Made by a program: the position numbers and the translations under genes. A stretch of DNA of 11,927 nucleotides from JAKAWM01 sp049966695 (GTDB taxonomy: Bacteria > Actinomycetota > Acidimicrobiia > Acidimicrobiales > Palsa-688), in contig JBMFUG010000075.1 of the NCBI GenBank assembly GCA_049966695.1, positions 1 through 11,927 of the forward strand. Direction: 5' to 3'. The notes under the pieces were generated by a model. That model worked only from the letters and a program-made list of their open reading frames with translations. It was not told where the DNA came from and ran no database searches. This document shows positions 1 through 7,176 of the stretch, piece after piece. Positions within the stretch are counted from its first letter, which is position 1. Each line of letters begins with the position of its first letter.

Positions 1-291
1 GCGGCCCATGCCAAGCTTGTGGGCCATCGCCCAGGCGGCTGCCACGTGGCCGTGGGGAAGCGAGCGCTCGATGTCGAAGCCCTCGCCTGCTTCTACGAGC
101 TGCTTGCCTGCCAGGACTTTGCGCAGCGCCTCGACCGCCTCGGGGGGAAGGTGCGAGAGGTTGGCCAAGGTCTCGTCCTTTACCTTGCCGTCCTCCCGGG
201 AAGAGCGCCGCAGCAGCTGCGCCACGTGCTCCTTGTCCTTTTACTGACGACGAGCGGCCACGATGTGCACAGTGCCGCCCTTGCGAGCCAC
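1..291 (-). pseudogene. IS1634-like transposase, N-terminal part, interrupted by a stop codon
   Basis: Read on the minus strand from a GTG at 291-289, the translation begins VARKGGTVHIVAARRQ, then meets TAA at 243-241, then continues in the same frame to the window edge with KDKEHVAQLLRRSSREDGKV, TLANLSHLPPEAVEALR and SLPHGHVAAAWAMAHKLGMG. From memory, this order of motifs (ARKGGTVHIV, RRQYK, LLRRSYREDGKVKNETLANLSHLP, SLPHGHVAA) is the N-terminal region of IS1634/IS4-type DDE transposases. The stop falls where the family has a Tyr (RRQYK), so one base change from TAT or TAC would explain it. About 97 codons are visible and the catalytic domain would lie beyond position 1. A restart at the GTG just after the stop (near 228) is possible but would lose the family's N-terminus. 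I infer a decayed insertion sequence. Confidence 0.75.
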
Positions 292-412
292 AAGACCACC
301 TTTGGGCCTCGTCAGTGCTCGGGCAAGTACCTAGTGACTGCACTGAGCAGGCCCTTCGTGCCTCTCCGCGCTGGTCAGGTGCCAAGTCCGCCCTCAAAAC
401 GGCCGTAACTTC
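1..412 (-). mobile_element. Partial insertion sequence, IS1634-like, with uncertain outer end
   Basis: The transposase remnant at 1-291 implies an insertion sequence entering from the left edge. Its 5' flank (292-492) has no gene. A plausible outer end lies near 391-410, where the minus strand reads AGTTACGGCCGTTTTGAGGG; I vaguely associate such a sequence with ends of this group of elements. No matching inverted repeat or target duplication can be tested because the other end is outside the window, so the boundary is a guess. Confidence 0.35.
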
Positions 413-492
413 GGGCTAATAGCAGGGCAGCGACCGGGCGACGGCTTGACTGGGCCAGGCGATGACGCAGCCCCCAGGACGCAGGGTTTTCC

Positions 493-2313
493 TCACTCGG
501 GCGGGGCCACTACGGCGACTACGTCCCCGGTGCCGACAAGTGCCCCGGGAGCAACCCGGACCTCCACGACCGTCCCAGCGACCTGGCTCACGATGTTGTT
601 CTCCATCTTCATTGCTTCAAGGACGCACACGGGCTGGCCTGGCTCCACCGCGTCTCCTGGTTGTACGAGGACCTTGACGACGGTGCCCTGCATGGGCACG
701 GTGACCTGTCCCCCCCGGGCGCCGACGGCTGAAGTGCGTTCGGGAACGGAGCGCCCGCTGCCCGAGCGGGCTACTTGCCCCGCTCCGGGAACCTTGCGGG
801 CAAGCCCGGCTGGTCCTGGTGGCTGGGCGGGAGGTGGGGCCCAAACGCTCACCACGTAGCGGCGGCCGTCCACTTCGACTTCCACGTCGTTGCGCTCTGT
901 GGCGCTCCTGCGCCCCACGGCAAGCTCTGGGCTTGCCGTTACAAGCCTTTCAGCAGCGGGGAAAACGTCTGGCAGCTTGACTCGAGTTTCCAGCCAGGTG
1001 GTGGAGTGACCGACCGAGATGAAGTCCTCGTGGGACAGCACGGCCATTTGCGCCGGGATAGTGGTGGCGACACCCTCTACTTGTGTTTCGTGCAGGGCGC
1101 GCAGCAGGCGCCGTCGGGCGCTTTCCCGGTCTGGGCCCCAGACGACGACCTTCGCTATTAGGTTGTCGTAGAACTGGCTGACTTCGTCGCCCGTCTGGTA
1201 GCCCGCGTCTGTCCTGACCCAGGGGCCGTCCGCCGTGCTCAGGTGTTCCAGTCGTCCAGGCGAGGGCACAAAGGCCCCGCCTGAGGGGTCTTCGGCGTTG
1301 ACACGAGCTTCGATGGCATGGCCACGCAGCTTTACGTCTTCTTGGGAAAAGCCGAGCTGCTCGCCGCTCGCCACCCTGAGCTGGAGCTGCACAAGGTCCG
1401 TCCCCGTCACCATCTCAGTTACCGGGTGCTCGACCTGCAGGCGGGTGTTCATTTCCAGGAAGTAGAAGTCACCGTCTTGGTAGATGAGCTCCACTGTCCC
1501 CGCTCCGACGTAACCACAGGCACGGGCCACGCCTACCGCAGCTTCGCCCATTGCAGCCAGCAGAGGCTCAGGCAACCCGGGAGCCGGTGCCTCCTCGACC
1601 AATTTTTGGTGGCGGCGTTGCACCGAGCAGTCCCGGGTGCCCAGGTGGACGATGTTGCCATGGGCATCCGCGAAGATCTGCACCTCGACATGGCGGGGCC
1701 AAGGCAGGTACTTCTCCAGGTAGCATTCGGGCCGCCCGAAGGCGCTGGCTGCCTCGCGCTGAGCCGACTCAAGTGCCGCTTGTACCTCGTCGGGAGACGT
1801 TACGACCCTCATGCCGCGGCCGCCTCCCCCGAAAGTGGCCTTTATGGCGACAGGCCACCCTTGGGCGTTGCCGAAAGCCGCGACTTCCTCAGGGCCAGAG
1901 AGGGCTTCGAAGGTGCCCGGCACGGGTGCCAGGCCAGCGCGCCGTGCCGCGAGCCGGCTGGAGACCTTGTCGCCCATAACCTCGATTGCCTCTGGTGGGG
2001 GGCCGACCCAGGTAGCGCCTGCGCTCATGACCGAGCGGGCAAAGTCGGCGTTCTCCGCGAAAAAGCCGTAGCCGGGGTGCACGCTGTCGGCACCCGATCG
2101 CTTTAGCACGCCTAGCAGCTTGTTCGCGTCCAGGTAGCTCTCGGCGGCGGTTGTGCCGCCGAGCGAGTACGCTTCGTCGGCCATCCGTACGTGCATGGCC
2201 CCTCGGTCTGCGTCGGAGTAGACGGCTACAGAGGCAATGCCGAGCTCTCGGCAGGCTCGGGCGACCCTGACGGCTATCTCGCCGCGGTTGGCTATCAATA
2301 ACTTCTTCAGCAC
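493..2313 (-). CDS. accA3: Acetyl/propionyl-CoA carboxylase alpha subunit (biotin carboxylase + biotin carrier domain)
   Basis: This 606-residue protein carries both the ATP-dependent biotin carboxylase and the biotin carrier of an actinobacterial acyl-CoA carboxylase, which makes malonyl-CoA or methylmalonyl-CoA with a separate beta subunit. The carboxylase half opens with KKLLIANRGEIAVRV (3-17), has HPGYGF (79-84), the ATP-contacting Lys116 and Lys158, the glycine loop FGGGGRGM (161-168), and the catalytic stretch EMNTRLQVEHP with Glu287, Asn289, Arg291 and Glu295. A Pro/Gly/Ala-rich linker (about 470-530) leads to the carrier domain, whose EAMKMEN motif places biotin on Lys569. Length and layout match mycobacterial AccA3 (about 600 aa). 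The ATG at 2313 has a weak GACGGA upstream. The gene diverges from the biotin ligase; no accD-type carboxyltransferase subunit is visible here. Acetyl versus propionyl specificity cannot be read from this subunit. Confidence 0.95.
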   Translation of the reverse strand: MLKKLLIANRGEIAVRVARACRELGIASVAVYSDADRGAMHVRMADEAYSLGGTTAAESYLDANKLLGVLKRSGADSVHPGYGFFAENADFARSVMSAGATWVGPPPEAIEVMGDKVSSRLAARRAGLAPVPGTFEALSGPEEVAAFGNAQGWPVAIKATFGGGGRGMRVVTSPDEVQAALESAQREAASAFGRPECYLEKYLPWPRHVEVQIFADAHGNIVHLGTRDCSVQRRHQKLVEEAPAPGLPEPLLAAMGEAAVGVARACGYVGAGTVELIYQDGDFYFLEMNTRLQVEHPVTEMVTGTDLVQLQLRVASGEQLGFSQEDVKLRGHAIEARVNAEDPSGGAFVPSPGRLEHLSTADGPWVRTDAGYQTGDEVSQFYDNLIAKVVVWGPDRESARRRLLRALHETQVEGVATTIPAQMAVLSHEDFISVGHSTTWLETRVKLPDVFPAAERLVTASPELAVGRRSATERNDVEVEVDGRRYVVSVWAPPPAQPPGPAGLARKVPGAGQVARSGSGRSVPERTSAVGARGGQVTVPMQGTVVKVLVQPGDAVEPGQPVCVLEAMKMENNIVSQVAGTVVEVRVAPGALVGTGDVVAVVAPPE

Positions 2314-2359
2314 GCTGGTCCGTCTTTCAGCACTCTCGGAAGTCTGCCAGGCTAGAGAG

Positions 2360-3124
2360 GTGCTCGTCGATGAGGCTGCTCGTGGCAGGCTTGTTGGGTC
2401 CCGTTTTTCTCATGTGGTCGAGCTTGCCGAGGTCACCTCGACCAACACGGTCCTTGCCGACCTGGCGCGACAGGGCGCTCCTGACGGGCTTGTAGTGGTG
2501 GCTGGCTACCAAAGTGCCGGCCGAGGCCGTCTCGACCGCCGTTGGCAGGCGCCACCAGGCACGTCGCTGCTCGTCTCGGTGCTGTTGCGCTCAAGCCCGG
2601 CCGAGCTGCCCTTTTCTCGCCGGCACTTGGCCGTAGCAGCCTGCGCTTTGGCTTTGGCAGATGCCTGCTGGCAAGTGGCCGGCACCAGGCCCGAGCTGAA
2701 GTGGCCCAATGACCTAGTCATGGGCGACCGTAAGCTCGCAGGGTTGCTGGCGGAGAGCCCCGCCGAGGGAGCTTTGGTGGTCGGAGCTGGCTTGAACGTG
2801 TCCTGGTGGCCGCCAGGCTTGCTTGCTACTTGCTTGGAACAAGTTGCGGGCAGCAAGGTCGCGATAGGTGACCTGCTTGTGGCGTACCTCCTTGCACTGG
2901 ACGAGCTATATGGCCGTTGGCCCGAGGTGGCAGCACGTTACCGCGAGTCGTGCTCGACGATCGGCCGAGCCGTGGTGGTTGACTTCGGTGGGACGCGCGC
3001 TCAACTGCGCGGCAAGGCGACGGCCGTCCTCGACGATGGGCGCTTGGTGGTCGACGACGACGCCTCCGGCGAAGTCGTCACCGTGGCTGCTGGCGATGTG
3101 GTGCATGCCCGCTACGGCTGCTAG
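2360..3124 (+). CDS. birA: Biotin-[acyl-CoA-carboxylase] ligase (class I, no DNA-binding domain)
   Basis: This enzyme activates biotin with ATP and attaches it to the Lys of EAMKMEN carrier domains such as the one encoded next door. Visible motifs are VTSTN (25-29), GRGRLDRRW (54-62, the biotinyl-AMP loop), KWPND (114-118), KLAGLL (125-130) and GLNV (144-147), followed by a small C-terminal domain (about 200-254). With the GTG at 2360 the protein is 254 residues, normal for a ligase without the N-terminal helix-turn-helix of E. coli BirA, so it is unlikely to be a repressor. The frame stays open upstream to an ATG at 2237, but that would overlap the start of the divergent carboxylase gene and adds no family sequence. 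Another GTG at 2414 is possible; AGAGAG lies unusually close to the 2360 start. The product is certain, the start is not. Confidence 0.9.
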   Translation: MLVDEAARGRLVGSRFSHVVELAEVTSTNTVLADLARQGAPDGLVVVAGYQSAGRGRLDRRWQAPPGTSLLVSVLLRSSPAELPFSRRHLAVAACALALADACWQVAGTRPELKWPNDLVMGDRKLAGLLAESPAEGALVVGAGLNVSWWPPGLLATCLEQVAGSKVAIGDLLVAYLLALDELYGRWPEVAARYRESCSTIGRAVVVDFGGTRAQLRGKATAVLDDGRLVVDDDASGEVVTVAAGDVVHARYGC

Positions 3125-3159
3125 GGCCCAGCCAGCTGTGGGCAAGCCTGCGCTGGGCC
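3125..3159. repeat. Perfect 8-bp inverted repeat between birA and rmlA
   Basis: GGCCCAGC at 3125-3132 is the exact reverse complement of GCTGGGCC at 3152-3159, leaving a 19-base loop. The left arm can alternatively pair with TGGGC at 3139-3143, so two mutually exclusive hairpins can be drawn. It lies directly after the birA stop codon. No T-run follows, so it is not a textbook intrinsic terminator; a pause, processing or factor-dependent termination site is possible. Confidence 0.4.
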
Positions 3160-3185
3160 AGCGTGCCTACGGCGCCGTGACCGCC

Positions 3186-3191
3186 TAGCCT
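3186..3191 (+). promoter_or_regulatory. Possible -10 element (TAGCCT) upstream of rmlA
   Basis: TAGCCT fits the actinobacterial -10 pattern TANNNT and ends 9 bases before the rmlA ATG. No good Shine-Dalgarno sequence lies between, which would suit a very short or absent leader. The same hexamer stands before rmlB. No clear -35 was found. Confidence 0.25.
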
Positions 3192-3200
3192 CAGTTGGCA

Positions 3201-4310
3201 ATGAAAGCTCTGGTCCTTTCCGGCGGCTCGGGGACGCGCCTCTTCCCGATAACTCATACCAGGGCGAAGCAGCTCGTGCCCGTGGCTAACAAGCCGGTGC
3301 TGTTTTACGGCTTGGAGGCGATCGCGTCCGCCGGCATCAAGCAGGTGGGCATAGTGGTGGGGGAAACGGCTCCAGAGGTGAGGGCGGCAGTCGGCGACGG
3401 CTCGAAATGGGGCCTGGAGGTGACGTACTTAGCCCAGGAGGCCCCCTTGGGGCTGGCCCACGCAGTCCTGATCGCTCGGGACTTCTTGGGTGACGACGAC
3501 TTCGTCATGTACCTCGGCGACAACCTCCTCCAACAGGACCTGGCAAAGTTTGTCCGAAGCTTTGAGCAAAAGCGTTCGCGGGCGAACGCTTTGCACCTCG
3601 GGGTGGGCAATTTGGCCACGCCCTCAGCGCAGATCCTGTTGGCGCACGTGCCCGACCCCAACCGTTTTGGCGTAGCAGAGCTAGACGACGACGGCAATGT
3701 CGTCAGGCTGGTGGAAAAGCCGGCTGAGCCTCCCTCGGACTTGGCCCTGGTGGGCGTGTACCTCTTCGACAGGGACATCCATCAGGCGGTGCGTTCCATA
3801 AAGCCGTCGGCTCGCGGCGAACTGGAGATCACCGACGCGATCCAATGGCTCATCGACCAAGGGCGTACGGTCCTGTCCGAGATCTTGGCCGGATGGTGGA
3901 TAGACACGGGCAAGTTGACACCGCTGCTCGAGGCCAACCGGCTCCTGCTGGAAGCCATCGAAGGGCGCCTGGACGGCGAGGTTGACGCCGAAAGCCAAGT
4001 AGACGGGCGCGTGGTCTTAGAGGCGGGGGCCAGGCTGTCACGCAGCCGCGTCCGTGGGCCTGCGATCATCGGCGCCGGCTCACAGGTGATCGACAGCTTC
4101 GTGGGGCCGTTCAGCGCTATAGGGCCGGGTTGCGTCATCGAGGGCTCGGAAGTCGAGCACTCGGTCCTTATGGGCTCGGCACGGGTGATCGACGCGGGCC
4201 GGATCGAGGACTCACTGCTCGGTTACGGCGTCGAGGTCACCCGGAGCGCCCGCCGGCCACGGGCTACGAGGCTGATGGTAGGTGACCACTGTGTCATCGA
4301 CTTGTCATGA
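3201..4310 (+). CDS. rmlA: Glucose-1-phosphate thymidylyltransferase, long form
   Basis: RmlA joins glucose-1-phosphate and dTTP to give dTDP-glucose, the first step to dTDP-L-rhamnose. The 369-residue product starts MKALVLSGGSGTRLFPIT, with the nucleotide-binding GGSGTRL at 8-14, the metal-binding Asp107 in YLGDN, EKP at 172-174, GELEITD at 206-212 and WWIDTG at 232-237. Residues from about 260 to the end show the hydrophobic repeats of a left-handed beta-helix (RVVLEAGARL, AIIGAGSQV, AIGPGCVIEGSEV). That tail marks the long form found in actinobacteria and archaea, unlike the roughly 290-residue RmlA of E. coli. A TTG two codons upstream (3195) is in frame, but the family starts at this ATG. 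It is followed after 46 bases by rmlB. Some long-form members serve antibiotic deoxysugar pathways; the neighbours favour rhamnose. Confidence 0.92.
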   Translation: MKALVLSGGSGTRLFPITHTRAKQLVPVANKPVLFYGLEAIASAGIKQVGIVVGETAPEVRAAVGDGSKWGLEVTYLAQEAPLGLAHAVLIARDFLGDDDFVMYLGDNLLQQDLAKFVRSFEQKRSRANALHLGVGNLATPSAQILLAHVPDPNRFGVAELDDDGNVVRLVEKPAEPPSDLALVGVYLFDRDIHQAVRSIKPSARGELEITDAIQWLIDQGRTVLSEILAGWWIDTGKLTPLLEANRLLLEAIEGRLDGEVDAESQVDGRVVLEAGARLSRSRVRGPAIIGAGSQVIDSFVGPFSAIGPGCVIEGSEVEHSVLMGSARVIDAGRIEDSLLGYGVEVTRSARRPRATRLMVGDHCVIDLS

Positions 4311-4343
4311 CGACAGATGAGACGTGGCGCCAGGTGCAGCCGC

Positions 4344-4349
4344 TAGCCT
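4344..4349 (+). promoter_or_regulatory. Possible -10 element (TAGCCT) upstream of rmlB
   Basis: TAGCCT ends 7 bases before the rmlB ATG at 4357, the spacing expected if transcription started on the A of the start codon (a leaderless message). There is no convincing Shine-Dalgarno sequence here, only CTCGGGCCG. It is the same hexamer as that before rmlA. Confidence 0.27.
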
Positions 4350-4356
4350 CGGGCCG

Positions 4357-5331
4357 ATGAGATTGCTTGTCACAGGGGGAGCCGGGTTCATCGGGTCCAA
4401 CTACGTGCGCTGGGTGCTCGGCAATACCGCCGACTCAGTCACCGTGTACGACGCGCTCACTTATGCAGGCAACCTTTCCAGCCTCCGTGACGTTGAAGAG
4501 CGCTACGGTGGCACTGGGGGCAGGTACCGTTTTGTGCACGCCGACGTCTGTGACCTAAAGGCGTTGGAGACGTCCCTCGCTGGGCACGACGCGGTGGTGC
4601 ACTTCGCGGCTGAGAGCCATGTCGACCGTTCCATCACGGGGCCAGAGGACTTCGCGATGACCAACTGTGTTGGCACGAACCTCGTCATGCTTGCTGCTTG
4701 GCGCCAGGGTGTGCCGAGGGTAGTGCACATCTCGACCGACGAGGTGTACGGCTCAGTGCCAGTGGGGGCTTCGAGCGAAGAAGACCGCTTGGCGCCACGG
4801 TCGCCTTACTCCGCCTCGAAGGCCGGTTCCGACCTGATCGCGCTGTCATATTTCAGTACCTACGGGCTGCCTGTCATGGTCACGCGTTCTTCTAACAACT
4901 TCGGGCCCTGGCAGTACCCAGAGAAGGTGGTCCCGCTGTTCATCACCAACTTGCTTGACGGTGCCAACGTCCCTTTGTACGGCGACGGGCTGAACAGGCG
5001 AGATTGGCTGTTCGTGGAGGACAACTGCGAAGCGATCGACTTGGTCCTAAGGAGCGGTGAACCGGGCCAGATCTATAACATTGGCGCAGGTAACGAGCTG
5101 GCCAACCGGGAGCTCACCTCTCGGCTGCTCGCTCTGGCCGGTGCTGGCCCAGAGCGCATCGATTACGTTGCTGACCGCCTTGGCCATGACCGGCGCTACT
5201 GCGTCGACTCGTCAAGGGTGCGGGGCCTTGGCTGGAAGCCCAAGCACGAGCTAGACGAGGCCTTGGAGCTGACTTTTGCGTGGTACAAAGACAACCGTTG
5301 GTGGTGGGAACCCTTGAAGAGAGCTCTATGA
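4357..5331 (+). CDS. rmlB: dTDP-glucose 4,6-dehydratase
   Basis: RmlB converts dTDP-glucose to dTDP-4-keto-6-deoxyglucose using tightly bound NAD. The 324-residue protein has the Rossmann motif GGAGFIG (7-13), ESHVDRSI (86-93), STDEVYG (126-132) with the Thr-Asp-Glu of the dehydratase active site, and the Tyr151-x3-Lys155 pair in YSASK. NNFGPWQYPEK (180-190) and GLNRRDWLFVEDNC (211-224) are also typical, and the C-terminus (WYKDNRWWWEPLK) is characteristic. The frame extends upstream to an ATG at 4324, but the family begins MRLLVTGGAGFIG, so I use 4357. Length is at the short end of the family (about 330-360). Its stop overlaps the rmlD start (ATGA at 5328-5331), so the two are probably translated together. 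Confidence 0.95.
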   Translation: MRLLVTGGAGFIGSNYVRWVLGNTADSVTVYDALTYAGNLSSLRDVEERYGGTGGRYRFVHADVCDLKALETSLAGHDAVVHFAAESHVDRSITGPEDFAMTNCVGTNLVMLAAWRQGVPRVVHISTDEVYGSVPVGASSEEDRLAPRSPYSASKAGSDLIALSYFSTYGLPVMVTRSSNNFGPWQYPEKVVPLFITNLLDGANVPLYGDGLNRRDWLFVEDNCEAIDLVLRSGEPGQIYNIGAGNELANRELTSRLLALAGAGPERIDYVADRLGHDRRYCVDSSRVRGLGWKPKHELDEALELTFAWYKDNRWWWEPLKRAL

Positions 5332-6197
5332 GGGTGCTAGTAGCCGGTGCCGGTGGCCAGGTGGGCCGGGAACTAGTTGAGCTTTTTCAGAGCGCGGGGC
5401 ACCATGAGGTACTGGCTGCCGACCACGCCATGCTCGACATCGCCGACCGCGAAAAGGTGCTACAGGTCTGCGGAGAGTGGCTCCCGGAGGTGGTCGTCAA
5501 CGCGGCTGCTTTTACCGACGTGGACGGCTGCGAGCAGGACCTGGACAGGGCGTGGGCTGTCAACTGCCTGGGCCCCCGCAACCTGGCAGAAGGCGCCCGT
5601 CTGGCCGAGGCCCACATGGTCCACATCTCCACCGACTACGTTTTTGACGGCACGTCTCCTCGGCCGTACTCAGAGTGGGACCAGCCCAACCCGGTCTCGG
5701 TGTACGGCAGCTCCAAGCTGGCTGGGGAAAGGGAAGTGCTCGGGTTGTTGCCTGGGGCAGCCGTGGCCCGCACGTCGTGGGTGTGCGGGTTTTACGGGCG
5801 CAACATGTTGAAGACGGTCCTGCGCTTGGCCAGTTCCGAGGCGGCTCCTCTGTGGATGGTGGACGACCAGCGAGGCTGCCCGACCTTTGCTGACGACCTG
5901 GCCAAGATGGTGGCCCATCTGGCCGTGGCACGGTTGCCGGGCATTTTCCACGTGACGAACCAGGGCGCCACGACGTGGTACGGTTTCGCCCGCGACGTGC
6001 TCTTGGCGGCTGGCCTCAACCCCGAGCGTGTGCGGCCGATCTCGACCGCAGAGCTCGTGCCGCCCCGGCTGGCACGTCGGCCTGCCAACTCGGTGCTCGA
6101 CAACGCCGCCTTGAGGCTCTTGGGCGTACCGTTGCTGGCTGATTACCACAGCGCTCTTGAGAGAACAGTGAAGCGGCTTTTGGCGGCTTCTTCGTGA
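5328..6197 (+). CDS. rmlD: dTDP-4-dehydrorhamnose reductase
   Basis: RmlD performs the last step, reducing dTDP-4-keto-L-rhamnose to dTDP-L-rhamnose with NADPH or NADH. The 289-residue product begins MRVLVAGAGGQVGREL, with the GxxGxxG pattern at 7-13. It continues with VVVNAAAFTDVDGCE (55-69), STDYVFDG (101-108), the Tyr126-x3-Lys130 pair in YGSSK, and GIFHVTNQG in the substrate-binding half. The start is the ATG that overlaps the rmlB stop; GAAGAGAG at about 5315-5322 is a good ribosome binding site for it, and a longer in-frame start at 5280 would only add rmlB-overlapping sequence. The substrate for this enzyme needs RmlC, which is not encoded in the window. It is followed after 4 bases by the glycosyltransferase gene. 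Confidence 0.94.
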   Translation: MRVLVAGAGGQVGRELVELFQSAGHHEVLAADHAMLDIADREKVLQVCGEWLPEVVVNAAAFTDVDGCEQDLDRAWAVNCLGPRNLAEGARLAEAHMVHISTDYVFDGTSPRPYSEWDQPNPVSVYGSSKLAGEREVLGLLPGAAVARTSWVCGFYGRNMLKTVLRLASSEAAPLWMVDDQRGCPTFADDLAKMVAHLAVARLPGIFHVTNQGATTWYGFARDVLLAAGLNPERVRPISTAELVPPRLARRPANSVLDNAALRLLGVPLLADYHSALERTVKRLLAASS

Positions 6198-6201
6198 GCC
6201 G

Positions 6202-7101
6202 GTGAACGCCGTCGCCGGGGTGGTGGTCAACTACAACGCCCGTGACCACCTGCTTGCATGCGTAAAGAGCCTGCTCTCGCAGGAGGGGCTAGTCGCCGTG
6301 GTCGTCGTGGACAACGGCTCGACCGATGGTTCTAGGGAGGCCGTGAAGGAACGCTTCCCGGAAGTCATCTGGGTGGACAGTGGTGCCAACCTGGGCTATG
6401 GGGCGGCTGCCAACGTAGGTGCCGCCTGCCCGGCGGCCCTTGGGGCCGACCTGCTGGTGTGCAACCCTGACGTTGAGCTTGCGCCTGGTGCAGTGGCGCG
6501 CCTGGCAGCTTGCCTGGAGGCTTGTGCCATGGTCGGTGCCGTAGGCCCTCGCATTGTCAACGCGGACGGCAGCTTGTACCCCTCTGCGCGGCGCTTCCCG
6601 GGCCTGGGCGACGCGCTCGGCCATGGCTTGGTCGGGCAGTTTTGGCCGCGCAACCCGTGGAGCAGGCGTTACACGATGGGGGAGTGGGACCACAGCGGGC
6701 AAAGGGATGTGGACTGGGTCTCCGGTGCCTGCTTCTTGGCCCGCCGTCAGACGTGGGACGAACTGGGCGGGTTCGACGTGGCTTACTTCATGTACATGGA
6801 AGACGTGGACTTTTGTTGGCGGGCGCGCAAGGCGGGGTGGCAGGTCGTGTACGAGCCTCAGAGCTATGTGGTGCACGTGCAAGGTGCATCTGCTGACCGC
6901 CACCCTTACAGGATGCTGTTGGCGCACCACGTCTCCATGTGGCGTTTTGCCTGGAGGACCGTTGCCGGGCGGCAACGTTGGGCCCTCCCACTGGTGTTGT
7001 GCGGCCTGGCGGGGCGCTTCGTGGTCACAGCTTGCCGAAGGGCCCTTGTCCCGGCGCACGCCAGCGCCCGCCCTGTTGCCGACCACCGACGCCGGCGGTG
7101 A
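6202..7101 (+). CDS. wbbL: GT2 family rhamnosyltransferase (WbbL-like)
   Basis: This is a 299-residue inverting GT-A glycosyltransferase. It has VVVNYNARDHLLAC (7-20), VVDNGSTDGS (35-44), the metal-binding region CNPDVEL (87-93), DWVSGACFLARR (171-182) and the acceptor-side acidic motif MEDVDFCWR (199-207). These features, the length, and the position directly after rmlD match mycobacterial WbbL. WbbL moves rhamnose from dTDP-rhamnose to GlcNAc-diphospho-decaprenol, making the linker between peptidoglycan and galactan. That exact acceptor is inference; other rhamnosyltransferases share the fold. Hydrophobic segments near 262-276 and a basic tail (HRRRR) suggest attachment to the inner face of the membrane. 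The start is a GTG with no clear ribosome binding site, so coupling to rmlD is likely. Confidence 0.85.
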   Translation: MNAVAGVVVNYNARDHLLACVKSLLSQEGLVAVVVVDNGSTDGSREAVKERFPEVIWVDSGANLGYGAAANVGAACPAALGADLLVCNPDVELAPGAVARLAACLEACAMVGAVGPRIVNADGSLYPSARRFPGLGDALGHGLVGQFWPRNPWSRRYTMGEWDHSGQRDVDWVSGACFLARRQTWDELGGFDVAYFMYMEDVDFCWRARKAGWQVVYEPQSYVVHVQGASADRHPYRMLLAHHVSMWRFAWRTVAGRQRWALPLVLCGLAGRFVVTACRRALVPAHASARPVADHRRRR

Positions 7102-7120
7102 CTGTGCACAGCCTGTAGCG

Positions 7121-7134
7121 CCGCCCTGGGGCGG
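7121..7134. repeat. Short GC-rich hairpin after wbbL
   Basis: CCGCCC-TG-GGGCGG is a perfect palindromic stem (5 bp with a 4-base loop in practice) in the 75-base gap between wbbL and the next gene. No T-run follows. It could stabilise or stop part of the upstream message, but may be chance in GC-rich DNA. Confidence 0.3.
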
Positions 7135-7176
7135 TAGGCAATGCCACGCCGTCACGAGGTAACGTGTCTGGTCGTT

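Noticed and set aside
8..408. Two plus-strand open frames at the left edge
   Set aside because: The minus strand here encodes transposase-like sequence; these frames are its shadows.
1318..2106. 262-codon plus-strand open frame opposite the biotin carboxylase gene
   Set aside because: It is antisense to a clearly conserved gene, shows no recognisable motifs, and long antisense frames are common in high-GC DNA.
2237..2359. Longer N-terminus for the biotin ligase starting at ATG 2237
   Set aside because: It would overlap the first 25 codons of the divergent carboxylase, and the added residues do not form the helix-turn-helix of BirA-type repressors.
7121..7134. Intrinsic terminator after wbbL
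   Set aside because: The hairpin is perfect but has no T-run after it, and the next genes continue in the same direction, so I list it only as a repeat.
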